A stretch of 64,000 nucleotides of DNA, taken from Linnemannia schmuckeri (lineage: Eukaryota; Mortierellomycota; Mortierellomycetes; Mortierellales; Mortierellaceae). Shown here in pieces: positions 25,486-36,006 of this stretch. The stretch covers positions 2,666,001 to 2,730,000 of the forward strand of contig JANATG010000007.1 of the NCBI GenBank assembly GCA_029449235.1, in the 5' to 3' direction. Each line of letters opens with the position of its first letter. Within the stretch, counting starts at the first letter, position 1. The position numbers were made by a program, and so were the translations under genes. The notes below the pieces were generated by a model. It was not told the DNA's origin. It was given only the letters and a program-made list of their open reading frames with translations, and made no database searches.

Positions 25486-25775
25486 TCCTTTTTCTTCATA
25501 TCATTATCCTTTCCCTCCATTCCCTCCTTCTCTTCTTCCTTCCTATCCCTCTTCTTCCTCTCTTTCACGCCCTTCCACGTTGTTCGCCTTTATTTAATTT
25601 ATTTTTCGTCCTTGTCCTCTGTTCACAAACACAGCCTCGACTGAGTGTTAGCAGGAAAAAAACACTACTTTCCCTCCTTCCCACATTCACTTCCCCCCAC
25701 CCTCATCCTTTCAACCCTCACTCAACTCCTTTGGCCGCCAATTCCTTATTGCTTTGAGTCGTTGCTGCTCCTATA

Positions 25776-28422
25776 ATGGACTACCGCAACAACAATGCCA
25801 GCAGCCGCAACGGAGGCCCAGCAATGGGTGCCTCCTCCGGTCATGACTACCAGTCCTCTTACGACCAAACCCAGGCCAACACCCTCGCCAATAGACGCAA
25901 CTCTGTCGACCATCAGGCCCACCTCGTCAAACAACGCCCCGTCACGACTTACTCATCTCTTATCCCCCCTCCTTCCCCCACTTACTTCCGTCTCCAGGAG
26001 ATGGGTGCGCGCACAAGTACCTATGGTGCACCCGGAGGTGCAGGAGGACCACGACCACCACCACGAGGCGAGCTGGACCATCTCCGTCCTCTGGAGAATG
26101 GAAATGGAACAGGAGGAGGAGCAGCGGCGAATGTAGAGGAGAACATCTCGTGGTACCAGAAACTGAACATTTGGATGATCAATGAAGGTATACTTTCCTT
26201 TCCCTCCTCTTTTCATTCTCCTCTCTCTTTTTTCTTATTTGGAGTTGGCCCTTTCGCTCACTCCGAGAAGTCAAAGGGAAGGAAGGGCAAATATACTCCA
26301 TGCTATTTTTACCTTTTTTCCCTCTTTTTTATTGTTTCCAGATGCTGCAGTGGAAGTAGAAGTGGAACCGACGGACAAGCAAACGGACACATGGATGGGC
26401 GGATAGACAGAGAAGGACAGGGAAAGAGAGAGAGACAATCTTCACCCACATCGATACAGATGGGGGGAACGAGGGGGCAACACAGGACCCACATGGAAAA
26501 AAGAAGCACAGGAAAAAAGGATGAACCGGATAGACCAATTGCGTCAAGACCAGGAACAACGAGGATCGACAGACAGGAAGCATTAGCCCACGATCATCAT
26601 TACTCTCTCTTTCGTGTTCTTTCATCATACGCCCCGTGGAAGAACATAGTTAGGCAGAGAACGATACGCCAGGATAGACACTAAAAAAAGGGGGAACAAA
26701 CGAACAAAAATTACCAGCCTTTTCAGTCGAACTGTTCTCTGACCGTTATTGCTCTTTCCTGCTCTCAACTCGACTCGACTCAATAGGTAACAGAGTCATC
26801 TTCTTTGGACTGTGGATTATGGTCCACATCGGACTCTTTGGGCTCGCATTCTTCAACTTTTTCTACTCGGATAACTTTGTCACCTCTCGTGCAATCGTCG
26901 GTGTCACCCTTCCCATCGCCCGTGGAGCTGCTTTGGTTCTTCATGTCGACTCTGGCGTTATTCTCCTCCCCGTCTGCAGGACTCTCATCTCTTGGCTTCG
27001 CTCAACCCCTCTCAACCGCATTGTGCCCTTCGACAAGGCCGTAACCTTCCACAAGGCCATCGCCTGGAGTATTGTCTTTTTCTCCTTCCTTCACACCTTT
27101 GCCCATTACCGCAACTTTTATTTGCTCGCCAAGGCAGCACCTGAAAAGTACAACTTCTGGCACCTGATGTTCGTCTCTGGACCAGGATGGACCGGCCACA
27201 TCATGCTCATCGTCCTCGTCGCCATGGTCGCCACTGCCCTTCCCTCCGTCCGCATGAAGAAATTTGAGACCTTTTGGTACTGGCACCATCTCTTCCTGGT
27301 CTTCTTCTTCTTCTTTTCCTTCCACGGAGCCTTCTGTCTTCTCACCCCTGATCGCCCCCCTTACTGCAAGGATATCTCCGCTTTCTGGAAGTACTGGGTC
27401 GCGAGTGGCTTTATTTACTTACTGGAGCGTGTCGCTCGTGAATGGCGTGCCAAGCAAAAGACTGTCATCTCCAGAGTTATTCTCCACCCTTCCAAGGTTG
27501 TCGAGATTCAGATTAAGAAGGACAACTGCCGTGCTCTGGCTGGACAGTACATCTTCCTCTGCTGCCCCGAAGTCTCGCTCTGGCAGTGGCACCCGTTTAC
27601 ACTCACCAGCGCACCTGAGGAGGACTATATCAGTGTCCACATGCGTGTCGTGGGAGACTTTACCAAAGAGCTGTCCAAGAAACTCGGATGTGACGCAGAG
27701 GGCGTCGGAGAGTGGGAGGAGAGTTTGGGTGATCGCAATGGGTTGGTGACAGTCTTGCCCAGAATCATGATTGACGGGCCCTTCGGAGCCGCCTCAGAGG
27801 ACGTCTTCAAGTACGAAGTGACGGTGTTGGTCGGAGCCGGTATCGGAGTGACACCCTTTGCCAGTGTTTTGAAGAGTATCTGGTACAGAGTCAACTACCC
27901 CACCAAGGCCACCAAGCTGCACAAAGTCTACTTCTTCTGGATTTGCAGAGACAAGGAGTCGTTCGAATGGTTCCAGTCGCTTTTGTTGGCGCTTGAGTCC
28001 CAGGATTTGAACCAATTCATCGAGATTCACACCTTCTTGACCGGTCGTCTGAGGCACTCGGAGGTCGGTAACCTGATGATTAACGAAGACAGTGCCTTTG
28101 CCGATACTGTGACAGGATTGCGCGCCAGGACCTGCTTCGGACGCCCTAATCTTGATATGGAGTTTGACCGCATTAGGAACAATCACCCTGACACTGATAT
28201 CGGTGTCTTTTTTTGTGGACCCAAGCGTATGGGCAAGCAGTTGCATGCATGTTGTACAAAGTTCAGTGGTTCCGGCACCTCCTTCTTTTGGCACAAAGGT
28301 ACATTCTTTGACTTTTTGTTTCTGTTGGTTTTTTGGCCGTAAGAGGCTCTCTTAAACATGTTGGAGCAAACGCTAACCTTTTCCTTTCCCGTTTCTTTAT
28401 ATATCTATTAGAGAACTTCTAA
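25776..28422 (+). CDS. NADPH oxidase, gp91phox/NoxA-NoxB family
   Basis: Membrane flavocytochrome of 644 aa that passes electrons from cytosolic NADPH through FAD and two hemes to oxygen, making superoxide. Exons: 25776-26187, 26787-28298 and an 11-base last exon 28412-28422 that supplies the final residues ENF. A 137-residue Ser/Pro/Gly-rich N-terminal extension precedes the first membrane segment (RVIFFGLWIMVHIGLFGL). Heme ligands are visible as the FHKAIAWSIVFFSFLHTFAH pair and the His pair spanning WYWHHLF to FSFHGAF. The FAD site is HPFTLTSAP; NADPH-binding motifs are DGPFGAASE, VLVGAGIGVTPFASV, FFWICRDKESFEWF and FFCGPKRMGKQL. There are no EF hands, so it is a regulated Nox2-like fungal enzyme rather than NoxC or Nox5. 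The 599-bp first intron has no supported exon. A large extension is more NoxB-like, but I cannot assign the subtype. Confidence 0.95.
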
Positions 28423-28996
28423 GTGTTCAAAAGTCCCAAGAACGATATTTGTACAGTCTTATTTTGCGTGTCATTTTTTAACCATATATCCTTTTGATTT
28501 GCATTCAACATCCACGACAACAAATAAAAGCAATTGTTTACCATGGAGTTCAGACGAGCACGGATTGTGCAGCAATATCGGCATAGGCCAAGATAGGTGT
28601 TACATTGATGTCGGATAAGGCAGAGACGGCTTGCACTTCCCTTTTCCTTCTCCCTTTGCCTTCTGAGTAAGAGATTTTTGGTTTCTTTCCAACCTCCACT
28701 AACGAGAATCGGCCAACAAGCAACACGAATGAGCCTATAACCCTCAGCAGTTTTCCCACCCTACCCAGAAAAGCAAAAGCCCTCCTCTCTTGTCGCCCCT
28801 AGAGAGGATCAATTACATCTGGGAGGCAGAAAAGAACCCATTTGCGACAAAATGTACTCTCATCCCCCTTTTTCATTTCTCCGTTTTTTAAGTGTCGAAA
28901 AGGAATCCTCTCCTTTCTTTTCTTTTTTTCTCAGCACCAGCAATCCTCTGCTGTTCTTCTTTTCTTCTTTACATACATACACAATTTCTAATCAAC
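28423..28996. other. Spacer between NOX and the calreticulin pseudogene
   Basis: About 570 bp containing the NOX 3' UTR and a short pyrimidine-rich leader before 28997. I recognise nothing else. Confidence 0.6.
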
Positions 28997-30398
28997 ATGA
29001 AGGCGACACTTTTGCTTGCGTCTTTGACCATCACCACTGTAGTCTCTGCAGCACGGTATCTTCTTTGAAGAAACATTCTCCGCCAGCAATTGGCAAGACA
29101 TAAGTCTCAGATTCTCTTCTCAAAACAAAAAAGGCGCTACCCGCAGAAATGACGAACAAACGCTGAACAAACATTCTCATTTGATCACAACTGTACTCGA
29201 TAGAAGTAGACAACATCATCGACAAAGAAAGATTTGGGATTGTTCACTCTCTCATCAGGTATATTCTACGCCAACAAGGTATGCGCCCAAGGGATCCAAA
29301 CCTCTCAGGACGCACGCTTCTACTCCATCTCGGTACCCTTCACATCTGTCGTCGACAACTCCAAGGACGACTTAATCGTCCAGTACACCGTCAAACAAGA
29401 AGTGAACCAAGAATGCGGTGGGCCCTACTTCAAGTTGCTGTCCGAAGGATTTGACACCAAGACCTAAAATGGTGACAGCAAGTACGCGATCATGTTTGGT
29501 CCCGGTGTCTGTGGAGTCCAAAACCGTGTCCATGCGATTTTCCATCATGATAGGAAGAACTACTTGACCAAGAAGGAGTTCCCGGTTCTCAAGGATACCA
29601 AGACCCGTCTCTACCGTCTGACTGTCCACCCAGACCAAAAGTATTCGCTTCTGATTGATGGAGTTTGAAGGCGGACCATGTCACATTGGAGGAGCATTAG
29701 GATGTCTACGCGTCCCGGACGATCATCGATCCGAACCATAAGAAGCCGACAGATTAGATCGAGGAAGAACATATCTTGGACGAGATTCACAAGAAACCCG
29801 AGAATTATGACCAGATTCCACAGACGCTCCCGAACCCTGAAGCCAAGCAACCGGAGGAGTGGGACGAGGAGGCCGATGGCGGATAGGAGGCTCCCGAGAT
29901 CCATAACCCGAATTTTGGGAAATGGGAACTCAAGATGATGCCCAATCCTGTCTACAAGGGTGAATAGAAGCCTGCCGATATCCTCCAATCCCAACTTCCA
30001 GGAGCATCCGAGTTTGGCGCATTACCGGATTGGTGGTGTGGGGTTGGATTTGTGGCAAGTCAATAGTGGATCGATTTTTTTTAATGATGTTGCCGTTATA
30101 ATGGATAAGGATGTCGCGGATAAATATTTTGGGCAGTGGAAAGAGAACTTTGCGGTGAAGTTGGTGGCCGAGTTGGAGGCCAAAGCTGCGAAGGAGAAGG
30201 GGTGAAGGAGAAGGAAGCAAAGGAAAGGGGGAGAGGAAGAAGGCGGAAGCAGAAACCAAAGCGGCTGAGACGGTGGAGGGAGGCCAGGCCACGAACGAGA
30301 GGGAGGTTGCTGCTGAGAAGGTGGCGACAAGTGGGTTCGACGGGCTTTATGAACTTGACGAGGAGCAGTCTGAGCAGAATTGCTACGATGAGCTATAG
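28997..30398 (+). pseudogene. Calreticulin pseudogene
   Basis: Degenerate copy of the ER chaperone calreticulin. It opens with a signal peptide (MKATLLLASLTITTVVSAA) but hits TGA at 29066; the frame then shifts to give FFEETFSASNWQD. The lectin core is clear at 29260-29660 (GIQTSQDARFYSIS, ECGGPYFKLL, GDSKYAIMFGPGVCG, TRLYRLTVHPDQKYS) but carries TAA at 29465 and TGA at 29666. The P-domain follows in another frame (NPEAKQPEEWDEE, IHNPNFGKW) with TAG at 29884 and 29965, then a further shift to GVGLDLWQVNSGSIF. The last codons read CYDEL then stop, matching a K/HDEL-type ER retention tail. It is broken from end to end yet recognisable at both termini, so it was a full-length gene. It cannot encode a working chaperone; presumably an intact copy lies elsewhere. 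Confidence 0.85.
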
Positions 30399-31574
30399 TC
30401 ATATTTTTGTTTCTCAATAGATGAAAAGCTATTCTGCATGTTGTAGCCTGCTGGGTGCACACGGTTGTGACATGTGTTTTACCCAAATTTATGAAAACAA
30501 TGCCATCAATGCTTCTTGGTTTTAGCGATTGATCACTGGTTAGTTGATCATGATCAGCGAGGGTGTCGCGCCCATGCCGCTTTTTTTTTGTGGCAAATAC
30601 ACACACACAAACAAAAGTGGCAAATTAATTCTGATTTTTGCCACCGGCAGCAATGCAACGGTCTCAATCATTTGATTTTTGCATTGCCACACCATTTAGT
30701 TAAAATAGTCTGCCTTTCTGCCATAGATAGTTCTACACCTAGTAACTTGAATAATACTTTGTCTCTGTTTTTGAAAAACTATCCACACTCATGTCCCCCT
30801 CTCGCTCTCTCCCCTGTGTCTGCCTTGAGAAATGGCCAACCTCTGCCTGCCCTAGTCTAGATTCTCGACAAAGAGTTCGCGTTGTAATGTCTTAGGTTGT
30901 CGGTGTAGAAGGAATGTTTTTTGTTGATGGATTGACTTCGTCTTCAGGGACTGTGGATGGTAAATACAGTTGACGATCTTTCTTTGGGCGGTAGTCATGC
31001 GCTATTCTATTAGAACGTCTAAAGCTGCAGATCAACTTATGCAATCTCATCTCTTTCTCTTTCCTTGACTCGTGTAACGACAACAAGGCAGAAAAGGGTC
31101 CAAGAGGCAGGACTGTGCAGAAAATAAGGCGAGAAGGACAAGAAGCAAGTGCCGTTTGACCAATGGTGCATGGATATCATTGGCCGCAAACACATAAAGA
31201 AAAAAAGCGACAGGGAGAGACAGAGAAAGAGAGTCATGTCACTTACGCACTCCTGCGTCTTCTTTGTTTTGTTGTTCTCGTGTATTCCTAAGTTCTCGTC
31301 CCTTTTCTTTTTCTTCCTTCTTCCTCCCTGTCCATATTCATTTCCTTGAACTCACTCTTCGTCTTTTCTTCAACTCCATCAACAACGACAACCCGATTCA
31401 TATTTCCCTTTCCATTTCACCTCCTATATTGCTTACTCAGACAACATTCAGCGAGGCAGCCCTTGGCACAAAAAAAAACACAAGTCTCTTTGGAGAGTAG
31501 GACGAGGTGTAAGTCTGGATGGACCGCCAACGGCAATGACATACAATCCAGACACGCTGATTTGGTTTCTTATC
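30399..31574. other. Spacer between calreticulin pseudogene and WD40 relic
   Basis: About 1.2 kb with no gene I can support. It contains a cluster of short inverted repeats at 30591-30687 and a CT-rich plus strand from about 31250 to 31440. Confidence 0.55.
30591..30687. repeat. Cluster of short inverted repeats (GTGGCAAA / TTTGCCAC and GCAATGCAA / TTGCATTGC)
   Basis: GTGGCAAA occurs at 30591 and 30617, with its reverse complement at 30637-30644. GCAATGCAA at 30650-30658 pairs with TTGCATTGC at 30679-30687. The two hairpins are adjacent. They could be fragments of a small terminal-inverted-repeat element or simple secondary structure; no element boundary is visible. Confidence 0.5.
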
Positions 31575-32460
31575 ATAACATGGCGACAACAACGATATTT
31601 CAGATCCGAAGCTGGTTTCTCTGAATCTCACCTTCTTGACGCCGCTCATCAACTTTGTTCAAACGGAACCACCTTATCGAGCCGTCGGTAATTCAGTTCC
31701 TGCGCGAGCGAGTCAAGCAACACTTTGAGTTCGAGAGACAGCTTGTTGCAGTCAGCAAGCAGTCCCAGTCCAATGGCAATGCGATCACCGCCGCGATCAC
31801 TATTTTTACCATCCTGACCCGAGCTGGAGTACGGTTCAACAGTGCCGACATTCGTAGCACCTGGATCCCAGGAGCAGATCTGTCTTGTGGCCAGTTCGTC
31901 ATTTTTGATCGAAGATAGAGACGTATATGGTTGCATCTAGACGCCTGATGGGGAGTTAGTCGCCGTTGGTCTTTAGAACGGAGAAATTAATAGTTACGAC
32001 ACAAGCACATGGACGGAAGGTCTTTGACTGGAATGGCATATGAGTGGTATTTTGTGCGACCATTTCGTTCAACATCCAGCGACTTGTCTCCGGGAATTGG
32101 GAAGGAAAAATACGATTTTGGAATGTCACCAATGGTTAGAATTTATTGGCCAAGGTTGCCCATCCTCATGCCACGAACTCTGTAGCATTTTCTCCTTGCA
32201 GCAAATAAATTGCGTCGGTTGGTGGCGATGAGACGGTGTGGAAGTGGAGCATAGAGACCGGGAAGTGCCTGAGTGTGCTGGAGGGTAACAGCGGTGGGAT
32301 TCACGGAATCACCTCTTCTCTGGATAGACAGAAGCTTGGACTAGCCGACGATAATGGCACGATAGGTTTGGGGTCAGGTGACAGTCACGTCACCGCCGGT
32401 TATCGAAGGCAAACGACTGTTTTGTTCTGGAGCAGAGTATGTATTTTTCAAAAGTGGACA
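31575..32460 (+). pseudogene. Relic of a pentapeptide/WD40 (NLR-like) protein
   Basis: Remains of a protein type that I recall from Mortierella genomes, where an effector or NACHT part is followed by a short helical segment, pentapeptide-like residues and WD40 repeats. Seen here: IEPSVIQFLRERVKQHFEF, AITIFTILTRAGVRFNSADI and IPGADLSCGQF at 31661-31918 in one frame. After a frameshift come WD40 pieces RLVSGNWEGKIRFWNVTNG (from 32080) and ATNSVAFSPCSK plus IASVGGDETVWKWSIETGKC (from 32155). In-frame TAG and TAA interrupt the WD40 part. No NACHT domain or P-loop is visible upstream, so only a 3' fragment persists. The family identity rests on memory of the pattern and needs a search. Confidence 0.65.
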
Positions 32461-33111
32461 CGGTCTGAAGAGACGTGGCGCTAATAATCATGAATGCTTT
32501 TTTTTTTTTTTTTTTTTTTTTTTGGAGCGCGTTTCTACATGAAGGTGGAGGGTATGCATGTCGTTGAAAAAAGTAAAATTAACAGTGCTGTAAGTTCATG
32601 GAGGTTGGAGGAAAACTAAGTATCAACTACTACAGTCTATCGTGAGTTCATGTTCGCGTATTTGTTTATCCGTTTACTTTACCTGTTAATTAATTGTACG
32701 TCTGGGTGAAGAAGGTGCGATAATGATGCTCCGTTGCTCCAACTGCTCCCTGCATCATTAATTTAGTGAGCCGCAAATCTTGCTGCGGCAGAGACCTAGC
32801 CCCTTCAAATTGGATTTTGGCCTCGTGTATCTCCTATGTCTAGCTTGTATGATTGACTGATTGGATCTCGCCCCCGTGATCATCGCCAGCCGAGAGTTCA
32901 AAAAAAAAATTCGCCGGCCATAAAAAAGAGAAAATGAGAATGACAACTTATGAATGGCCGCATTTATCATCCTTTCTCCTTTCTCTTTTTGCCTTTCATT
33001 CATTCATTCATTTATTCATCACTTTTCCATTGCATTCCTTTCATTCTCTCAACATACTCATCTCTCTTCTCTACCAAACTCACTTCCCCTCCCTCGTTTT
33101 CTCTTTGCCCT
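32461..33111. other. Spacer before the first F-box gene
   Basis: About 650 bp with a T run at 32498-32523 and, near its right end, the pyrimidine-rich leader of the F-box gene. No gene is seen. Confidence 0.6.
32498..32523. repeat. Poly-T run of 26, intergenic
   Basis: Homopolymer directly after the WD40 relic. It could mark a retroposition junction, but no target-site duplication is evident. Confidence 0.95.
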
Positions 33112-35445
33112 ATGACAATGGACGCACTCTCACGCCTACCCGTGAAATGCTTAGAGCATATCCTGCGATGCATCTCCGCCATGTCCGCCTTCCAGGCCGG
33201 TCGCGCCTTGGCCGCCCTCTTCAGGGTCAATCGACACATCTCCCGAGTCACAATCCCTTTTTTATGCAACAACCTGTTCAAACTGACAGACGACTGTTTC
33301 CGAAGCAAAGCATCTCGTCTTTCCCGAATCCTCATCCGTACTCTTGTTACTAAGCTTCCCACTTCACAGGTTCACCCAGCCTTGTTCCTCGGGTTAGACA
33401 TCGACCTCAACACCAAAAACAACAAGACTGACGCCAACCCCTGCACCATGTCATCAACTTCTCACCGCTTCAACTACCACGGTCGTATTCGTCACCTTAA
33501 TATTGGCATATCGACATTTTTTAAATACAATGACGCCGAAATTCGCAAACTATATTACCCTCTCGAGCTCAAGTATATCCATGGAGAAGAGTTTCTGGAC
33601 ATGTATCTCAAGGATCGCAAGGATGCTATCTGCGTTGAAAAAAGTCTGTCCTCGTTACTCTTATAGTACTACTCTAATGTCCTTCATCGAGAAGCAATTT
33701 GGACTATTGCCGCGCCTATCCTCGACCAATTGGAATCCCTCACCATCCTTCTCTCTGATCTCGGCCGCTACCATCAAGTTGTCGGTCGACTGGGCAGACT
33801 GGAGCATGTCGTTGTCTACATGGATCTAGTCTTTGCTTGCTATTGTTGCATGCGGGCGCCCGATGATACTAGAAGGAAATTGCACAAGGAGGCGACGATG
33901 CGGCAGTTGGTCTAGTTTGTCAAGGACCACACCAGGCACTTTCTAGGTCGCCTAAGGACTGTCGCCACATACAGTTTTCCTTTTTGGGATGGTATAGGAT
34001 CCCAATGGTGCCCCGAGGAGATTCGGCTGGAGATTTTCCGGGTGCTGCCCTCTTCCTACAAGCCCGACTATATTTCACCATCCAATTGGGACAAGGTTTC
34101 AACATTTCTCATGACCACTGATCTTCGTCGAGTCCAGTCCTTACACTGGGTTCCCCGCATTCCCCAGCTAGGCAGTTGGTTCAGACCAGGAGTCGATCGT
34201 CAAAGTATCCTCCAGAGGTGTCGGTCCTTATCAAAACTCGAGGTGTACTCTCTTGTTCCGTGGTGTGTTGACTGGGCTGTCCAGGAGAAGAACGCTTTCA
34301 GCATATGTCATATTACTACCGTCGGTAGTTCGAGTCCAGTCAGTAGACTGGTGCCACTGTCCAAGGTCACTATTCACTAGTGCAGTTTGCCATTGCACGG
34401 CCTTGATGCACTCGCCTCTGCTTTCAGTCAGAGCTTGAAGCACCTCGACGTCAAGTCATTTTTGGGATCAGACCTTACGCTACCAGTCCACATTGGTCAT
34501 GGCTGGCTCGATTTTCCTTTCTTGAGGATCCTTACGGTCCATGCGTCCAAACACCGGCTCGCATTGGATCCACTCCTGCTCGCTCAATGCCCCTCGCTCA
34601 CCGAAGTCAAGATCACGGACGAAACCTACGAGTACTTCTGTGAGGATATTGTGCCTTGTCTTCCTGCCAAGTTGCCTGGACTCATGAAACTGTACCTGAA
34701 GGGATGGAGCGCTTTGAGTTTCCATCCCGATACATTAGAGTCGACAAAAGAACTGACGACTCTCAAGCTGTGCACGCATCGCTCGGAGCATTGCTTTATC
34801 CCACCAGTTACAGAATTGAATAGTTGTCGCGGTCAAAGCGTTGAAGGAGAAGACGAACATAGAGATGGAGTTGGGTATCAAACGGCGCCTACTAATGTGA
34901 TTGCACGACCTCAATGGACTTGGTTTTGTGATCTGCCTTGTTTGAAGTACCTAGCGCTCACGTCCGAATTTACGTGCCGATTCGAGTTTAGGATGCTTCA
35001 AGGTTGTCCAGCACTTGAGTATCTTCGTTTATACATGCGCACAACGGGCAGAGAGCATGGTCAAGTGATCTCTGAGAGGGATTTATGGTTGCTCTCGCGA
35101 AGTCGAATTGTTGCACCCAAGTTGCGCAAGCTGTACATGAACGGCCATTGGTTCATTGAGACTCCATCAGCGTTACCACAGTTCCTGGGTCAGATGTTTC
35201 CAAAGTTGGAGCGATTGGTTGCGAAAGGGTGGCAGAATGTCGCTGTTGAATCGCTGGTGAATGTGGTGCGGACAGAGGCGCAGCATATCAGGGTGGTGAG
35301 GACGGATATGGAGGGACCGGTGACGAAGGATGACAAGCTGGAGTTGGGGATGGTTCCTCGGTCGGATGTGTATATGAAGACCGATGAGTATATGCGCAAC
35401 CGATTCTTTTGTTCCGGGAAGGAGTACTGTATTTGCTTAGAGTAA
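33112..35445 (+). pseudogene. F-box/LRR-type protein gene with three in-frame TAG codons
   Basis: A single reading frame of 777 codons from ATG at 33112 to TAA at 35443, interrupted only by TAG at 33664, 33913 and 34378. The N-terminus is an F-box (LSRLPVKCLEHILRCI), the SCF ubiquitin-ligase adaptor motif that binds Skp1. The rest looks like leucine-rich repeats of the irregular fungal type (LRILTVHASKH, CPSLTEVKI, GLMKLYLKGW, LKYLALTSEF, CPALEYLRLYM), expected to bind a substrate. No frameshift is needed anywhere, so decay is recent or the stops are bypassed. No intron that removes a stop and keeps frame is apparent. A paralogue lies directly downstream. It could be a young pseudogene (CAG to TAG changes would suffice) or a recoded gene. 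Confidence 0.8.
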
Positions 35446-36006
35446 TATTCAATTGAGCACAGGGAATAAACGGCGTCATTTCAATCGATTGACAGTGTGT
35501 GTGAGGGAGAGAGAGAGAGAGGGAGAGAGTGTGAGTGAGTGAGTGAGTGTGTGTGTATGAGTGATGGAGAGAAAGAGAGTGTTGCTTGAGTACATTTATT
35601 GAATGTATGAGCAACAAAACGCACCGTGCAGTCGGCTGAGGCACCAGTTAGTAGTCATCATGAATCAATCGGACACACTCCCCTTCATTTCAGGCGCGCC
35701 GTGTTTTGATTTTACTCTCATTTTCAGATCGGTCCGTGCTTCCAAGTGGCCTTCTCTGGCGTCTTTTTGCTTTTTTCCTCCTCTTGTCTCCCTTTATTCA
35801 AACAAGTTGACCCTTTTTCTCCTTCCTTCCCTGCTTCCTTCTCTTCATTTTTCATATCATTCTTCTTCCTCCTCCTCCTCTATCCCCTTTTGCAATTACT
35901 CTCATCAACACGAACACATCGGTTCACTCTCTCACTCATTCACTCTCTCTCCTCCTTCTTTCTTCCCTCCCTCCTTGGCTTCTATCCTATCCATCACCTC
36001 CATCCT
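35446..36006. other. Spacer between the two F-box paralogues, with GA and GT microsatellites
   Basis: About 560 bp. Mixed GT/GA dinucleotide tracts run from 35492 to about 35560. A CT-rich leader then precedes the second F-box copy, as it does the first, so the promoter was probably duplicated too. Confidence 0.65.

Larger units (their letters stand above)
22380..25775. other. Divergent intergenic region between RasGEF and NOX
   Basis: About 3.4 kb with no gene I can support. It lies between two outward-facing starts. The RasGEF side has two ACGCGT sites and further CGCGTC words within 190 bp of the start codon. The NOX side is a long pyrimidine leader with a CCTTT microsatellite. A-runs lie at 23025-23043 and 24905-24931. 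Confidence 0.6.

Noticed and set aside
26340..26685. Open frame inside the first NOX intron, with an acceptor-like TTTCCAG before it
   Set aside because: The translation is repetitive Arg/Gly/Asp-rich and breaks the link between INEG and NRVIFFG, which joins perfectly without it.
28997..30398. Reading the calreticulin region as a functional gene with introns hiding the stops
   Set aside because: The stops at 29465 and 29666 lie within conserved blocks, and two further frame changes in the P-domain lack splice signals.
33573..33666. An intron removing the first TAG of the F-box gene (GTATAT to TTATAG)
   Set aside because: It is 94 bases long and would break the frame that continues cleanly on both sides.
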